Of a stretch of 39,212 nucleotides of DNA, positions 1 through 8,094 are shown in pieces. Every line of letters starts with the position of its first letter. Position 1 is the first letter of the stretch. The notes under the pieces are model-generated. The model was not told the DNA's origin, did no database searches, and saw only the letters and a program-made list of their open reading frames with translations. This DNA comes from Deltaproteobacteria bacterium (lineage in GTDB: Bacteria > Desulfobacterota > Binatia > Binatales > Binataceae). The DNA lies in the NCBI GenBank assembly GCA_003135135.1, contig PLDK01000005.1:30870-70081 (forward strand), written 5' to 3'. A program made the position numbers and the translations under genes.

Positions 1-310
1 CGAAAATCTGCGCAGCGCATCTTTTCGCGACTACGCGACGGGTCGGGCTGTGGGCACGCGGTTTCTTAATACTGGCCAGCCGTGCCAACGGCCAGGGGTC
101 AGCCTTGCACCCAGTGTCCATCGCGAAATCCCGAGGACGGTCTTTCGCTCTCAGGGTCGAGAGGAAAAGATGCGTCGCGCATATTTTCCGATTCACATTG
201 GCCCGTCGTGCCAGTATTAAAGGACTGCGTGCCCGCGGCACGGGCCGCGCGCGACAACGGAGCGCGGCCTTAACATTGGGTGCAGGGCTCAGCCCTGCCC
301 GCGCGTAGCG
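1..310 (+). repeat. Dispersed intergenic repeat, copy A (cut by window edge)
   Basis: The first 39 bases match 20041-20079 exactly. The segment near 60-105 matches 20099-20150 closely, and 215-300 matches 20217-20296. The block ends in a hairpin of GGCCGCGC and GCGCGGCC arms around about 11 bases, then a near-palindrome of the GCAGGG-CCCTGC type. No convincing gene lies within it. The rest of the stretch before sufT (311-444) shows only a possible -10 box TACAAT at 410-415 without a good -35. Confidence 0.85.
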
Positions 311-444
311 GTCCTCAGCTACGCCGAAGCCTCAAAGCATCTCGCCCGCAGGGACTCTGCTTAGGTGCGCCGCAGCGTCGCGGGTATGGCCCGCATCGGG
401 CGGTCGCGTTACAATGCGAAGTCTGACAAGGAAGGTATATCCCG

Positions 445-984
445 ATGGAACGCGTTGAATTGACCCGCGAGTGCGAAGGCGTCCGGATTCCGGCCGGAAA
501 CAAAATGATGCTGGCAAAGGGGACCGAGGCCTTTATCACGCAATCGCTCGGCGGAACCTTCACCCTGCAGATTGCCGCGTACGGCGGCCTGTTCCGCGTC
601 GCGGGCAAGGACGCCGATGCGGTCGGCAAAAAGCCCGAAGATGCGGGCGCGGTGCCGGCGTCGGCCGGCGGCGATCTTGAAGCGATGGTCTGGGAGCAGC
701 TCAAGACCTGCTTCGACCCCGAGATCCCCGTCAACATCGTTGACCTCGGGCTGGTCTATGGAATGGAAGTGAAGGACGCCGGCGACGGCGCCAAGAAAGT
801 CGAAATCAAGATGACGCTGACGGCGCAGGGATGCGGGATGGGCGCCTCGATCGCGACCGATGCGCGCTTCAAGATCATGAGCATCCCGGGCGTGTCGGAG
901 GCGGACGTGGACCTGGTATGGGATCCGCCGTGGACGCCGCAGATGATTTCTCCCGAAGGGCGCGAGCGCCTCGGTATCGACTGA
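445..984 (+). CDS. sufT: Fe-S cluster assembly protein SufT (MIP18/DUF59 family)
   Basis: This 179-residue protein has the architecture of SufT, an auxiliary factor in iron-sulfur cluster assembly or maturation. The N-terminal 60 residues carry the SufT-specific part (LTRE...IPAG, then FITQSLGG near 32-39). From about residue 80 follows the MIP18/DUF59 domain, with CFDPEIPVNIVDLGLVYG and MTLTAQGCGMG, whose cysteine is typical of the family, and an ending VWDPPW. The ATG is preceded by AAGGAAGG at good distance. No other suf gene is seen, so it stands apart from a SUF operon. Its upstream neighbour is only repeat DNA, so it is probably monocistronic. Family assignment is firm; the exact cellular role is from family knowledge. 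Confidence 0.93.
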   Translation: MERVELTRECEGVRIPAGNKMMLAKGTEAFITQSLGGTFTLQIAAYGGLFRVAGKDADAVGKKPEDAGAVPASAGGDLEAMVWEQLKTCFDPEIPVNIVDLGLVYGMEVKDAGDGAKKVEIKMTLTAQGCGMGASIATDARFKIMSIPGVSEADVDLVWDPPWTPQMISPEGRERLGID

Positions 985-1030
985 GCGACGCGGCGCTTTG
1001 TGAAGCCCCGCCACGCAGCCGCGCTCGTGC

Positions 1031-1060
1031 TTGAAAGCGGATTGTCTGTCGATGTATCAT
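1031..1060 (+). promoter_or_regulatory. Possible sigma70-type promoter
   Basis: TTGAAA at 1031-1036 and TATCAT at 1055-1060 are 18 bases apart, directly before a small open frame that begins near 1071. In that case the transcript would be almost leaderless. Only the box match supports it. Confidence 0.3.
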
Positions 1061-1070
1061 GGTGGGAACC

Positions 1071-1316
1071 ATGGCTTCAAGTCACGTCGGCGGCGCTATC
1101 ATTTTGAAGAGGGCGGCGCTCTCCGTTTTCATCTGGACGCCGGTCTTTTTTTTCGCGCAGAGTCTTCTAATCGCGAAAACCCATCTGACCGTATTGGAAT
1201 GCAGCCTTATCGCAGTCGTAATAACGTCCCCGCCGGTATCTCTCGTGGTCCAATTTTGGCTCGCGCCTTGGTTTGGCTGGAATATACCGACCCGACCGAA
1301 CCACGCCCGCACTTAG
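1071..1316 (+). CDS. Possible small membrane protein, unrecognised
   Basis: An 81-residue open frame (ATG at 1071, alternative ATG at 1059) encodes two hydrophobic stretches, about residues 16-34 (ending FFFAQSLLIA) and 44-68 (LIAVVITSPPVSLVVQFWL), so a two-helix membrane protein is possible. GGTGGGA lies just before the ATG at 1071. I do not recognise the family. The opposite strand and another forward frame are also open across this stretch, so coding is not secure. It sits in the 487-base gap between sufT and rplU, which otherwise holds only the short repeats at 1351-1403 and the rplU promoter. Confidence 0.25.
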   Translation: MASSHVGGAIILKRAALSVFIWTPVFFFAQSLLIAKTHLTVLECSLIAVVITSPPVSLVVQFWLAPWFGWNIPTRPNHART

Positions 1317-1350
1317 CCGCCCTCGTCGGCGTAGTCCGCTCTGGTCCTGC

Positions 1351-1403
1351 GAATTAAGACACTCTTCATTTCAACTTCAGACACTCAGCCCCGAATTAAG
1401 ACA
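1351..1403. repeat. Short direct repeat GAATTAAGACA, two copies
   Basis: GAATTAAGACA occurs at 1351-1361 and 1393-1403, 42 bases apart, and GACACTC also recurs between them. Such motifs resemble ends of IS481/IS3-type elements (TGTCTTAATTC read on the other strand), but no transposase is present. It may be an insertion-sequence scar or chance. Confidence 0.35.
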
Positions 1404-1424
1404 GTACCCGAAGTCGGCGGTGCG

Positions 1425-1451
1425 TTGACAGGCCGGGCTGCGTCCGATAAT
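1425..1451 (+). promoter_or_regulatory. Promoter of rplU-rpmA
   Basis: A perfect TTGACA at 1425-1430 is followed after 15 bases by GATAAT at 1446-1451. The spacing is slightly short, but both boxes are strong. Transcription would start around 1458, giving a leader of only about 14 bases before the rplU ATG. No room exists for a long L21 leader structure. Confidence 0.6.
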
Positions 1452-1471
1452 TGTGTTCGTTCGGCATATCG

Positions 1472-1786
1472 ATGTTTGCAATAGTAAAGACAGGCGGAAA
1501 ACAGTACCGCGTCGGCGTCGGCGACCAGATAACGGTCGAGCGGCTGGCCGGCGAGGTTGGCGCGGCTATTTCACTTGACAATGTGCTGGCGGTCGGCGGC
1601 GATGCGCCCAAGGTCGGCACCCCGGTGGTCGCGGGTGCGTCGGTGACGGCAAAGATCGTCCAGCAGCCGCGCGGCACGAAAGTGATCGTGTTCAAGAAAA
1701 AGCGCCGCAAGAATTATCGCCGCAAACGCGGCCATCGACAGGAACTGACCGTTCTCAAGATCGAGGAAATTTCCGCCGGCGTATAG
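1472..1786 (+). CDS. rplU: 50S ribosomal protein L21
   Basis: The 104-residue product begins [14 protein letters not shown], the L21 hallmark, and has the basic [17 protein letters not shown] segment near residues 72-88 that contacts 23S rRNA. Length fits the family. I chose the ATG at 1472 rather than the in-frame TTG at 1451 because the L21 family begins with this [14 protein letters not shown] motif and the predicted promoter overlaps the TTG. It is followed 65 bases later by rpmA, the usual partner. Identification is secure. Confidence 0.97.
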   Translation: MFAIVKTGGKQYRVGVGDQITVERLAGEVGAAISLDNVLAVGGDAPKVGTPVVAGASVTAKIVQQPRGTKVIVFKKKRRKNYRRKRGHRQELTVLKIEEISAGV

Positions 1787-1851
1787 TCGCCCGCGCTAAT
1801 TTTTTAATTGAACCGCGGCTCGGAAGGCCGCTTCATCCAGGGAGACACTGC

Positions 1852-2136
1852 GTGGCGCACAAAAAAGGCCAAGGTTCGACGCGCAATGGCCGCGACAGTC
1901 CGGGCCAGCGCCGTGGTATCAAGATTTACGCGGGCCAAACCGTCAAGGCCGGCAATATCCTCATCCGTCAGCTCGGCACCCGCGTGCATCCGGGCCGCAA
2001 CGTCGGTCTGGGCCGCGACTATACGATTTACGCGCTCATCGACGGTGTGGTTAAGTACGAGCCGAAGGGTGAGAAGCGGCAAGTGAGCGTCGAGCCGCTC
2101 CCCGCCAGCATCGACAGCGCAGGGGCGTCTGCTTAG
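1852..2136 (+). CDS. rpmA: 50S ribosomal protein L27
   Basis: The 94-residue product starts at GTG and reads [22 protein letters not shown], the conserved N-terminus of L27 that reaches the peptidyl-transferase centre, followed by [16 protein letters not shown] and [23 protein letters not shown] Shine-Dalgarno AGGGAG lies a few bases upstream. The C-terminal dozen residues ([11 protein letters not shown]) are an extension of low conservation. Its TAG stop (2134-2136) overlaps the left end of the 159-bp inverted-repeat element at 2135-2293, so the original C-terminus may have been altered there. obgE would normally follow directly but is about 4.9 kb away. Confidence 0.96.
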   Translation: MAHKKGQGSTRNGRDSPGQRRGIKIYAGQTVKAGNILIRQLGTRVHPGRNVGLGRDYTIYALIDGVVKYEPKGEKRQVSVEPLPASIDSAGASA

Positions 2137-2293
2137 CAGGCTGTTGAAAAAGTAATTTTCAACGCCTGCTCCCTCTCTCTTGTCTCCCCCCAAAGGGGGG
2201 AGATGTTGTAGGTGGGAGGACAGTTTTTACGCAGGGTGTTGAGGCGCTTGAAATCAACTCCGATGATTGGTGCGAGTTTTTCAACACCCTGCT
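2135..2293. mobile_element. MITE-like element with 17-bp terminal inverted repeats
   Basis: The left end AGCAGGCTGTTGAAAAA (2135-2151) and right end TTTTTCAACACCCTGCT (2277-2293) are inverted repeats with one mismatch. If the ends are taken as GCAGG...CCTGC, the flanks show a TA on both sides, as expected of a TA target duplication. Inside is a perfect 9-bp stem with a 3-base loop, TCTCCCCCC-AAA-GGGGGGAGA (2183-2203), and another CAGGGTGTTGA at 2232-2242. At 159 bp it has no coding capacity and would need a transposase in trans. It abuts the rpmA stop codon. Confidence 0.55.
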
Positions 2294-2322
2294 AGTGACC
2301 GTCAGCCCGCAAGATTTGAATC

Positions 2323-2357
2323 GAAGCCCCGCGGCGCGCCGTGGGGCTTCTTTTTTT
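2323..2357 (+). terminator. Rho-independent terminator
   Basis: GAAGCCCC (2323-2330) pairs with GGGGCTTC (2343-2350), extended inward by a G-U pair and CGGC/GCCG, and is followed by seven T residues (2351-2357). It would end the rplU-rpmA transcript and separate it from the oxidoreductase gene that starts at 2414. Confidence 0.88.
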
Positions 2358-2413
2358 AGTATTTGATTCTTGATTTTGCTTTTTTTTCCGCAACTCGCGA
2401 GGGAGGAACTTCG

Positions 2414-3442
2414 ATGCGATTGGGCCTAATTTCCGGGTACTCGGGCGCGCACATGGGCTTGCCGATGGATCTCATCCTCGAAGCGGAACGCGTCGGTTTC
2501 GACTCCGTGTGGACCGCCGAGGCTTACGGCTCCGACGCGGTTACGCCGCTGGCCTGGATCGGCGCGCTGACCAAAAAAATCCGGCTTGGCACGGGAATCA
2601 TGCAGATGCCGGCGCGAACTCCCGCCGCAACCGCCATGACCGCGATGACGCTCGACGCGCTGTCGGGCGGCCGCTTCATCCTCGGCATCGGGCCGTCGGG
2701 TCCGCAGGTGGTAGAGGGCTGGCACGGCGTGCCGTACGGCAAACCGTTGCAGCGCACGCGCGAGTACATCGAGATCGTGCGGAAAATTCTCGCGCGCGAA
2801 GTACCCGTCGAGCATCACGGGGTGGAATTCGATATCCCATACACCGGTCCGGGCGCGTCGGGGCTCGGCAAGCCGCTCAAGAGCATCCTGCACGGGCGCA
2901 AGGATATGCCGATCTACACGGCGTCGATCAGCCCCAAAGGAATCGCGCTCGCGGCGGAAATTGCCGACGGGGTGATTCCGGTCTGGATGAATCCGGAGCG
3001 ATGGGACATCTACGGCGCGCCGCTCAAGGATGGCTTTGCGAAAACCGGCGGCAAAAAGAGCCTCGACAATTTCGACGTCGCGCCGTTCGTCACCTGCATC
3101 ATGGGCTCGGATCTCGAGGGATGCCGGATGCCGGTGAAGGGGATGCTGGCGCTGTACATCGGCGGGATGGGCGCGCGCGGGAAAAATTTCTACAACGACT
3201 ACGCCAAGCGGCTCGGCTACGAAGATGTCGCGGTGAAAATCCAGGACCTGTACCTGGCCGGCAAGAAGGCCGAGGCGATGGCGATGGTGCCGGACAAGTT
3301 GGTCGATGAGGTCGCGCTGGTCGGCAGTCGCGAGCGAATCGCGGACCGGCTCAAGGCCTGGAAGGCGTCGCCGGTCAAGACGATGCTGATTGGCACTGGG
3401 GATATCAACGCGGTGCGCGCACTGGCGGAGATTTGTCTGTAG
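2414..3442 (+). CDS. LLM-class F420-dependent oxidoreductase
   Basis: The 342-residue protein has the luciferase-like monooxygenase TIM-barrel fold: MRLGLIS at strand 1, [20 protein letters not shown] near 22-41, [16 protein letters not shown] near 55-70 and [21 protein letters not shown] near 82-102, all typical of the subgroup that uses reduced coenzyme F420. Substrate cannot be read from sequence. The start at 2414 follows GAGGGAGGAACTT, much better than the in-frame TTG at 2363. It follows a terminator and is followed by 229 bases in which I see no gene or clear signal, so it is probably its own unit. It is the first of the accessory genes that split rpmA from obgE. Confidence 0.88.
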   Translation: MRLGLISGYSGAHMGLPMDLILEAERVGFDSVWTAEAYGSDAVTPLAWIGALTKKIRLGTGIMQMPARTPAATAMTAMTLDALSGGRFILGIGPSGPQVVEGWHGVPYGKPLQRTREYIEIVRKILAREVPVEHHGVEFDIPYTGPGASGLGKPLKSILHGRKDMPIYTASISPKGIALAAEIADGVIPVWMNPERWDIYGAPLKDGFAKTGGKKSLDNFDVAPFVTCIMGSDLEGCRMPVKGMLALYIGGMGARGKNFYNDYAKRLGYEDVAVKIQDLYLAGKKAEAMAMVPDKLVDEVALVGSRERIADRLKAWKASPVKTMLIGTGDINAVRALAEICL

Positions 3443-3671
3443 CCGGAGCCGACAGGGAGGCGCCGCCGTCGCAGTTGGCGTCGCCGACGAAAGGCAAAAC
3501 TTGAGATCGTCGGGGATGGGGCCACTTTCATGGACCAGGTTCAGGCAAGAGCAAGGAAAAGCCCGGACAGCTTGTGCCCAACGCGGCGTTGGGCTATCGA
3601 CATCCTTATCTATGCTGTCAAAGCGGATAGTCCGGTCTAACGGCTTGATCCAACCAAGGGGAGGACGACCG

Positions 3672-4547
3672 ATGCGCAACTCTGGGGCAACGGTAGGAAT
3701 TGGCGCGGGCGCGATAATTGCCGCGCTGGCGGTATTTTTGCTGGCTGGTGCAGGCACGGCCCGAGCGCAGAGCGCCGCCGGGAGCGTTTTCAGCGCAAGC
3801 GGACAGGTTCAGATCGAGCGCGGAGGCGCCACATTAGCTGCCACACCGGGCACGCCGGTTAACCAGGGCGATAAGATAGTTTCCGGCGCGAATGGGAACG
3901 CCGTCATCACCCTGACTGACGAGAGTGAGCTCACACTGAGGCCTTCGACCACGATCGCGCTCGACCAGTACACCACTGGCGGCGCCACGCCGACGCGAGT
4001 CGGCCTGGATTCCGGCACATTGAGATCGGTTCTGAACGGGAGCCCCGACGCTCCGGACAACTACCAAGTGCATACGCCCAACGCGATCCTGACAGCGCGC
4101 GGCACGGATTTTTACACCGCCTACTCCCAAAGCTCGCCTCAACTCGGCAAGCTCCCCGGAGTCTCCCACTACACGGAGGTGGCCGTGATCGACGGCACTG
4201 TCAACTTGGCGCAGGCTGCGGCGCCCAACCGCGGCGTTGACGTTGCAGCGGGAACTACAGGGACGGTGGCGGGTGATGACCCGCCTCTGTGGCACAGACG
4301 AAAATATCCAACCCCGTGCCCCTGCGACCGAGACTGCGACCGATACCGCGGCCACGACCGCGACCGCGAGCGAGACTGCCACCGAGACTGCGACCGATAC
4401 CGCGACCGCCACCACGGCAACTGCGAACCCAGGCCGACGCCGCCTCACCGTCCAACCCCCAGACCCACGCCGACGCCGCATCACCATCCAACCCCCAGAC
4501 CCACGGGGGGGCGGCATCCGGAGCCGACGGCGGAACCAACCCGGTAA
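3672..4547 (+). CDS. Secreted FecR-domain protein with low-complexity tail
   Basis: The ATG at 3672 opens a signal peptide (hydrophobic IIAALAVFLLAGAGTARA, cleavage near AQS). Residues about 35-200 form a FecR-type domain: GQVQIERGG, GTPVNQGDKIVSGANGNAVITLTDES, SELTLRPSTTIALDQY, a T-P-N-A motif and ARGTDFYT, ending VDVAAGTTGTVAGDDPP. Outside signalling operons such domains are found on exported proteins of unknown role. After about residue 205 this frame becomes an unusual Cys/Asp/Arg-rich then Pro/His-rich tail. The same DNA reads as Thr/Ala-rich and Ala/Ser/Asn-rich linkers in the other two frames, one of which ends at 4657 in an ATGA overlap with the next gene. So the real tail may be shifted. 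No sigma factor or anti-sigma gene is adjacent. Confidence 0.7.
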   Translation: MRNSGATVGIGAGAIIAALAVFLLAGAGTARAQSAAGSVFSASGQVQIERGGATLAATPGTPVNQGDKIVSGANGNAVITLTDESELTLRPSTTIALDQYTTGGATPTRVGLDSGTLRSVLNGSPDAPDNYQVHTPNAILTARGTDFYTAYSQSSPQLGKLPGVSHYTEVAVIDGTVNLAQAAAPNRGVDVAAGTTGTVAGDDPPLWHRRKYPTPCPCDRDCDRYRGHDRDRERDCHRDCDRYRDRHHGNCEPRPTPPHRPTPRPTPTPHHHPTPRPTGGRHPEPTAEPTR

Positions 4548-4653
4548 CGGAGAGATTTGTCTCGGTCTGGTGTCAGCCCACTACCAACCGGCAGCGGGAA
4601 ACTAACGGTGAAGCAACCGAATCCAACATTTGGTCGGCGAGGAATAGTCACCG

Positions 4654-6783
4654 ATGAACTGGCGCACGCGAGGCATCTTTCGGGTTGCCGGAATCGGTAT
4701 ATTTGGATCATTGCTGCTGGCAGGATGTTCGTTGGGCACACACGCGCCGCTCAGAGCCTCGAACGAGCGGCGTGGAGAGCATCCCGCACCGGAAGCATCA
4801 GCTAATTTCGAGAACCTCAGCCGGCGCAAGAGCGCGAATATTTCGGCGGGCGGCCTTGAAGCTCCCGAAACCGGTTGGACCTTAGGGGAAAACCTGCTCG
4901 TCAATGGAGACTTCTCCAAGGGTTTGGAGGGTTGGCGTACTTCGGCGCGCTGTTTCCAGCCAGACTCGTCAACTCGCGCTCCCAACGGAAAACCAAGCCT
5001 GAAGATGGAGAACACCTACTCGTGCGGGCCGTTCGCGACGCTGGCGGTGAACGAGTTCGTGGCTCCGCCCGGCGTCTATTCGATTGGAGGGGAGATCAAA
5101 GCCCCGGATCTGATCGATCCGAAGATGCCGATCGCCGGAGCGCAAATGGATTTGTTCACGGCCTGCGAGACAGAATTGGTGAATGGCAGCAGCAACTGGC
5201 TAGAGTTCGCCGGCAAGCACTGCATCGTTGCGCCTGGCACCAATTCTCCGTTTCGGATCGCAATCAATGGCAAATCATCCGGCTCTGCCTGGTTCGCCAA
5301 CATGTACGTGCGAAAGGAGATCGCGCCTCTCTTCGAGACTTTCATGCTGTATCCGAATCATCGCGGATACCTCTTTGCTGACCAGGCTCAGGAAGTGCGA
5401 GTGGCAGTGACGCTCAATCCCGGCCCTGACTTGCGCCGCGAAGACCTGGTCTTTCAGCTCGAGGCGGTGCGCCCCGATTCAGGAGCAAAAACCGATCACA
5501 CCTACAAGTCGCCCGCCGATGATTTCACGGCAACGCTGGATTTTGGCCCGCTGCCCGCTGGCGCTTACCAGGTGCGCGCAACGCTTTTGGGCAGGAATGG
5601 AAAGGTTCTTTTCGAGCAGCCGCCCTACCGGGTCGTGAAGGTTAATTCAGAGCCCGGCGCCCTTTTGAAGGCGTGGATCGACGATCGCAATCTCGCCCAC
5701 TTCGGTGATGGCGAGCCGCATTTTGTAATTGGAATCTACGACACGTCGGGCTATTCCAACTCTCCAGAATATTACGCCCGCGCGATCAACGAGATTTCCC
5801 AAGCGCCGATCAACATGCTGATAAATTATATGATAACCAATGCGCCGATCAGCGCCATCAATGCGTACACGGATGCATTGCAAGAGCACGGCATCTTCTT
5901 TTTGCCGAGCGTCAATAACTTCTATGAGGACGCCAGGTGGTACCCAAGGGGCTTGGCGGCCAAGCTGGGCGCTTCGACACAAGACGACTTTACAGCGCGA
6001 TATGCCAGCGCTCTCGAGGAGAACCGGGCGATTGTCGGCTACTATGTCCAGGATGAGCCGGCGGTTGACAAGGTGGCGCGCACCTTCCATCAATATCAGA
6101 TCATCAAGGCCAACGATCCGGCCGGATTCAATTTGGTGGTTCTCGACCGTCCGCGCGATGTCCAGTTTTGGAAGGACGCGGTTGACGTCGTCGGAGTTGA
6201 CCCCTATCCGGTGTGGCTACCCGTCGAAAACTACATCGCTGAAGTGGGCGATTGGACCAGGATGGCGGTGCAGGCGGTACATGCTTCCAGACCGGTCTGG
6301 ACGATCATCCAGTTTTACCAGGCGACCGCCATATCGTCCTGGCCGACCGAACAGCAGCTGCATGATATGAGCTGGATGGCGATCGCGGAGGGCGCAAGCG
6401 GAGTTTTCTACTGGTCGCATGGGATGCGTGCGCTGGGGTGGGTGAGGGATCCGGCGGAAAAGGCGGCACTTTTGGCGTCGCTGGTCCGGGTGACCAAAGA
6501 GATCAAGGATCTCGAGCCAGTACTGCTGCGGCCCGATACGCAGGTCCTGATCGCCAAGCCATCCCAGGACATCGTCACACGCGAGAAAACCGGGGCGGAC
6601 GGTGCCCGTTATGTGATTGCGTACAATCATGGCAGCGCTGCCGCGCTGGCCCGGTTCGTCCTGCAATCCCCCGCGCAATCGGTGACGGTCCGCCGCGGAA
6701 TGGTAAAAATTGAAATTAAGGATGGCAAAACTTTCGAGGACGAGCTTGACGGCTACGAAGCGAAAGTTTACGAAATCCGCTAG
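4654..6783 (+). CDS. Lipoprotein with carbohydrate-binding-like and TIM-barrel glycosidase-like domains
   Basis: The 709-residue protein starts with a lipoprotein signal (SLLLAGC, lipidation at Cys25). Residues about 78-225 resemble a jelly-roll carbohydrate-binding module (NLLVNGDFSKGLEGWR). About 240-330 looks like an immunoglobulin-like beta domain. From about 350 on is a barrel of glycoside-hydrolase type: FVIGIYDTSGY, then GYYVQDEP with Glu468 in the position of an acid/base residue, DVVGVDPYPVW near 514-523, and GVFYWSHGMR near 583-592. A C-terminal beta domain closes it. I cannot assign a GH family, and the second catalytic acid is not obvious. It probably acts on polysaccharide at the cell surface. 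It follows the FecR gene closely and may share its transcript. Confidence 0.65.
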   Translation: MNWRTRGIFRVAGIGIFGSLLLAGCSLGTHAPLRASNERRGEHPAPEASANFENLSRRKSANISAGGLEAPETGWTLGENLLVNGDFSKGLEGWRTSARCFQPDSSTRAPNGKPSLKMENTYSCGPFATLAVNEFVAPPGVYSIGGEIKAPDLIDPKMPIAGAQMDLFTACETELVNGSSNWLEFAGKHCIVAPGTNSPFRIAINGKSSGSAWFANMYVRKEIAPLFETFMLYPNHRGYLFADQAQEVRVAVTLNPGPDLRREDLVFQLEAVRPDSGAKTDHTYKSPADDFTATLDFGPLPAGAYQVRATLLGRNGKVLFEQPPYRVVKVNSEPGALLKAWIDDRNLAHFGDGEPHFVIGIYDTSGYSNSPEYYARAINEISQAPINMLINYMITNAPISAINAYTDALQEHGIFFLPSVNNFYEDARWYPRGLAAKLGASTQDDFTARYASALEENRAIVGYYVQDEPAVDKVARTFHQYQIIKANDPAGFNLVVLDRPRDVQFWKDAVDVVGVDPYPVWLPVENYIAEVGDWTRMAVQAVHASRPVWTIIQFYQATAISSWPTEQQLHDMSWMAIAEGASGVFYWSHGMRALGWVRDPAEKAALLASLVRVTKEIKDLEPVLLRPDTQVLIAKPSQDIVTREKTGADGARYVIAYNHGSAAALARFVLQSPAQSVTVRRGMVKIEIKDGKTFEDELDGYEAKVYEIR

Positions 6784-6829
6784 CGTCACGCAGCGGAGAG
6801 CCGCTTGCGCGGCGCTCCCGTGGTCCCGG

Positions 6830-7033
6830 CGAGAAAGGCACGTTTGGGGTTTCGGCGGTGGTGTCCGAAGCATCGCCGCGCCTGTCGAGGAACCGGAGTT
6901 GGCGGGCGATGATTTCCATCTGGTAGCGTTTGCCGCTGCCGTCCTTCGCTTCGCACTCGCGGGTCGTCAGTCGTCTTTTGACATAGACCCTGCGGGCTTT
7001 GCTGACGAGCCAGTTGGCGAGGCGGCGGACCGA
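6830..7033 (-). pseudogene. Remnant of a single-stranded DNA-binding protein gene (ssb)
   Basis: Read on the minus strand from about 7020, one frame gives LANWLVSKARRVYVKRRLTT, then RECEAKDGSGKRYQMEIIAR and QLRFLDRRGD. This matches the second half of the SSB OB-fold (E. coli: LAEVASEYLRKGSQVYIEGQL, then RTRKW, DRYTTEV, MLG). The N-terminal half and the acidic DDDIPF-type tail are missing, there is no start codon at a sensible place, and the fragment ends in unrelated sequence. It is therefore a decayed fragment, probably brought with the inserted genes at the obgE boundary. It lies just upstream of obgE, on the other strand. Confidence 0.7.
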
Positions 7034-7035
7034 GA

Positions 7036-7063
7036 GTGACCGGGCCGGCGCAATGCTGATACT
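7036..7063 (+). promoter_or_regulatory. Possible promoter of obgE-proB
   Basis: GTGACC (7036-7041) and GATACT (7058-7063) are 16 bases apart and end 17 bases before the obgE start. A new promoter is expected here because obgE has been cut off from rplU-rpmA. The match is moderate. Confidence 0.4.
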
Positions 7064-7080
7064 ATGGCCGTTGCGCAGCC

Positions 7081-8094
7081 ATGCGATTCATCGATGAAGC
7101 CAGGGTATTCGTGCACGCCGGGAAGGGCGGCGACGGCGCTATCGCGTTTCTGCGCGAAAAATTCCGGCCGTTCGGCGGACCCGCGGGCGGCAACGGCGGG
7201 CGCGGCGGCAGCGTAATCTTCCAGGTCGATGAAGGCCTCTCGACGCTGCTCGATTTCAAATATCAGCCGCGTTTGATCGCGAAAGACGGCGAAGCCGGCC
7301 GCGGCAAGGAACAATATGGCCACGGCGCCGACGACGTCGTGGTGCGAGTGCCGCCCGGGACAATCGTCTTCGACGAGGAAAGCGGCAAGACGCTCGCGGA
7401 CCTGGTGATGCCGGGTGACACGGCAGTCATCGCGCAGGGCGGCGAGGGCGGCCGCGGCAACATGCATTTCGCGTCCTCGACGCGGCGCTCGCCGCGAATC
7501 GCGACTCCCGGGACCGCGGGCGAGCAGCGATGGATCCGGATGGAGCTGCGGCTGGTCGCCGACGCCGGGCTGGTAGGACTTCCGAACGCGGGCAAGTCGA
7601 CGTTGCTGACCGCGCTCAGCGCGGCGCGGCCCAAGATCGCGGCCTACCCGTTCACGACGCTGGCGCCCAACATCGGCCGCGTGTCGATCTCCGGCGAGGA
7701 AAGTTTCACGCTGGCCGATATCCCCGGGCTGATCGAGGGAGCGCATCGCGGGCTTGGACTCGGGATCCGTTTTTTGCGCCATCTGGCGCGCACGCGGCTC
7801 GTCGTTTACGTGCTCGACGGCGCGGACAATCCCGACGCCGCGTTCAAGACCGTGCGCGGGGAGATCGCGGCGTTCGATCCGATGCTCGCGGAGCGGCCAG
7901 CGGTCGTCGCGCTCAACAAGATCGATCTGATCGGCGCGGACGAAGTGAATAAGATCGCGCGCAAGCTTCGCAAGCTCACCGGCCTCGAAGTCTTTCCGAT
8001 TTCGGCGGACAAGAGCGAAAACCTGGCGCCGCTGGTCGCGGCGATCGCGCGGATGCTTCATGGTATGGATCAACCGGCCGCATGTCCCAGCTGA
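7081..8094 (+). CDS. obgE: Obg-family GTPase (CgtA), ribosome assembly
   Basis: The 337-residue protein has the glycine-rich Obg domain (residues 1-157: MRFIDEARVFVHAGKGGDG, GGPAGGNGGRGGSV, GKEQYGHGADD) and a GTPase domain with the P-loop GLPNAGKST near 166-174, YPFTTLAPNIG in switch I, DIPGLIEGAH near 213, NKIDLI near 279-284 and an ISA motif near 306. It acts in 50S assembly and stress response. Two positions differ from the usual text: GGPAGGNGG for GGPDGGDGG, and IRFLRH for HxFLRH. The third, variable C-terminal domain is absent, as in many short Obg proteins. Its end overlaps the start of proB by 13 bases. Confidence 0.95.
   Translation: MRFIDEARVFVHAGKGGDGAIAFLREKFRPFGGPAGGNGGRGGSVIFQVDEGLSTLLDFKYQPRLIAKDGEAGRGKEQYGHGADDVVVRVPPGTIVFDEESGKTLADLVMPGDTAVIAQGGEGGRGNMHFASSTRRSPRIATPGTAGEQRWIRMELRLVADAGLVGLPNAGKSTLLTALSAARPKIAAYPFTTLAPNIGRVSISGEESFTLADIPGLIEGAHRGLGLGIRFLRHLARTRLVVYVLDGADNPDAAFKTVRGEIAAFDPMLAERPAVVALNKIDLIGADEVNKIARKLRKLTGLEVFPISADKSENLAPLVAAIARMLHGMDQPAACPS

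Noticed and set aside
445-984. paaD-like phenylacetate degradation protein instead of SufT
   Set aside because: PaaD also has a DUF59 domain, but the SufT-specific N-terminus and PEIPVNIVDLGLVY/VWDPPW text fit SufT, and no paa genes are near.
2426-3757. 443-codon open frame on the minus strand
   Set aside because: It lies opposite the LLM oxidoreductase gene, is rich in Arg and Pro from reversed GC codons, and shows no family motif.
4320-4430. Tandem GCGACCGAGACT-like units taken for a CRISPR or VNTR array
   Set aside because: Units are short, imperfect and codon-like (Ala-Thr-Glu-Thr), with no spacers; best read as coding low-complexity DNA.
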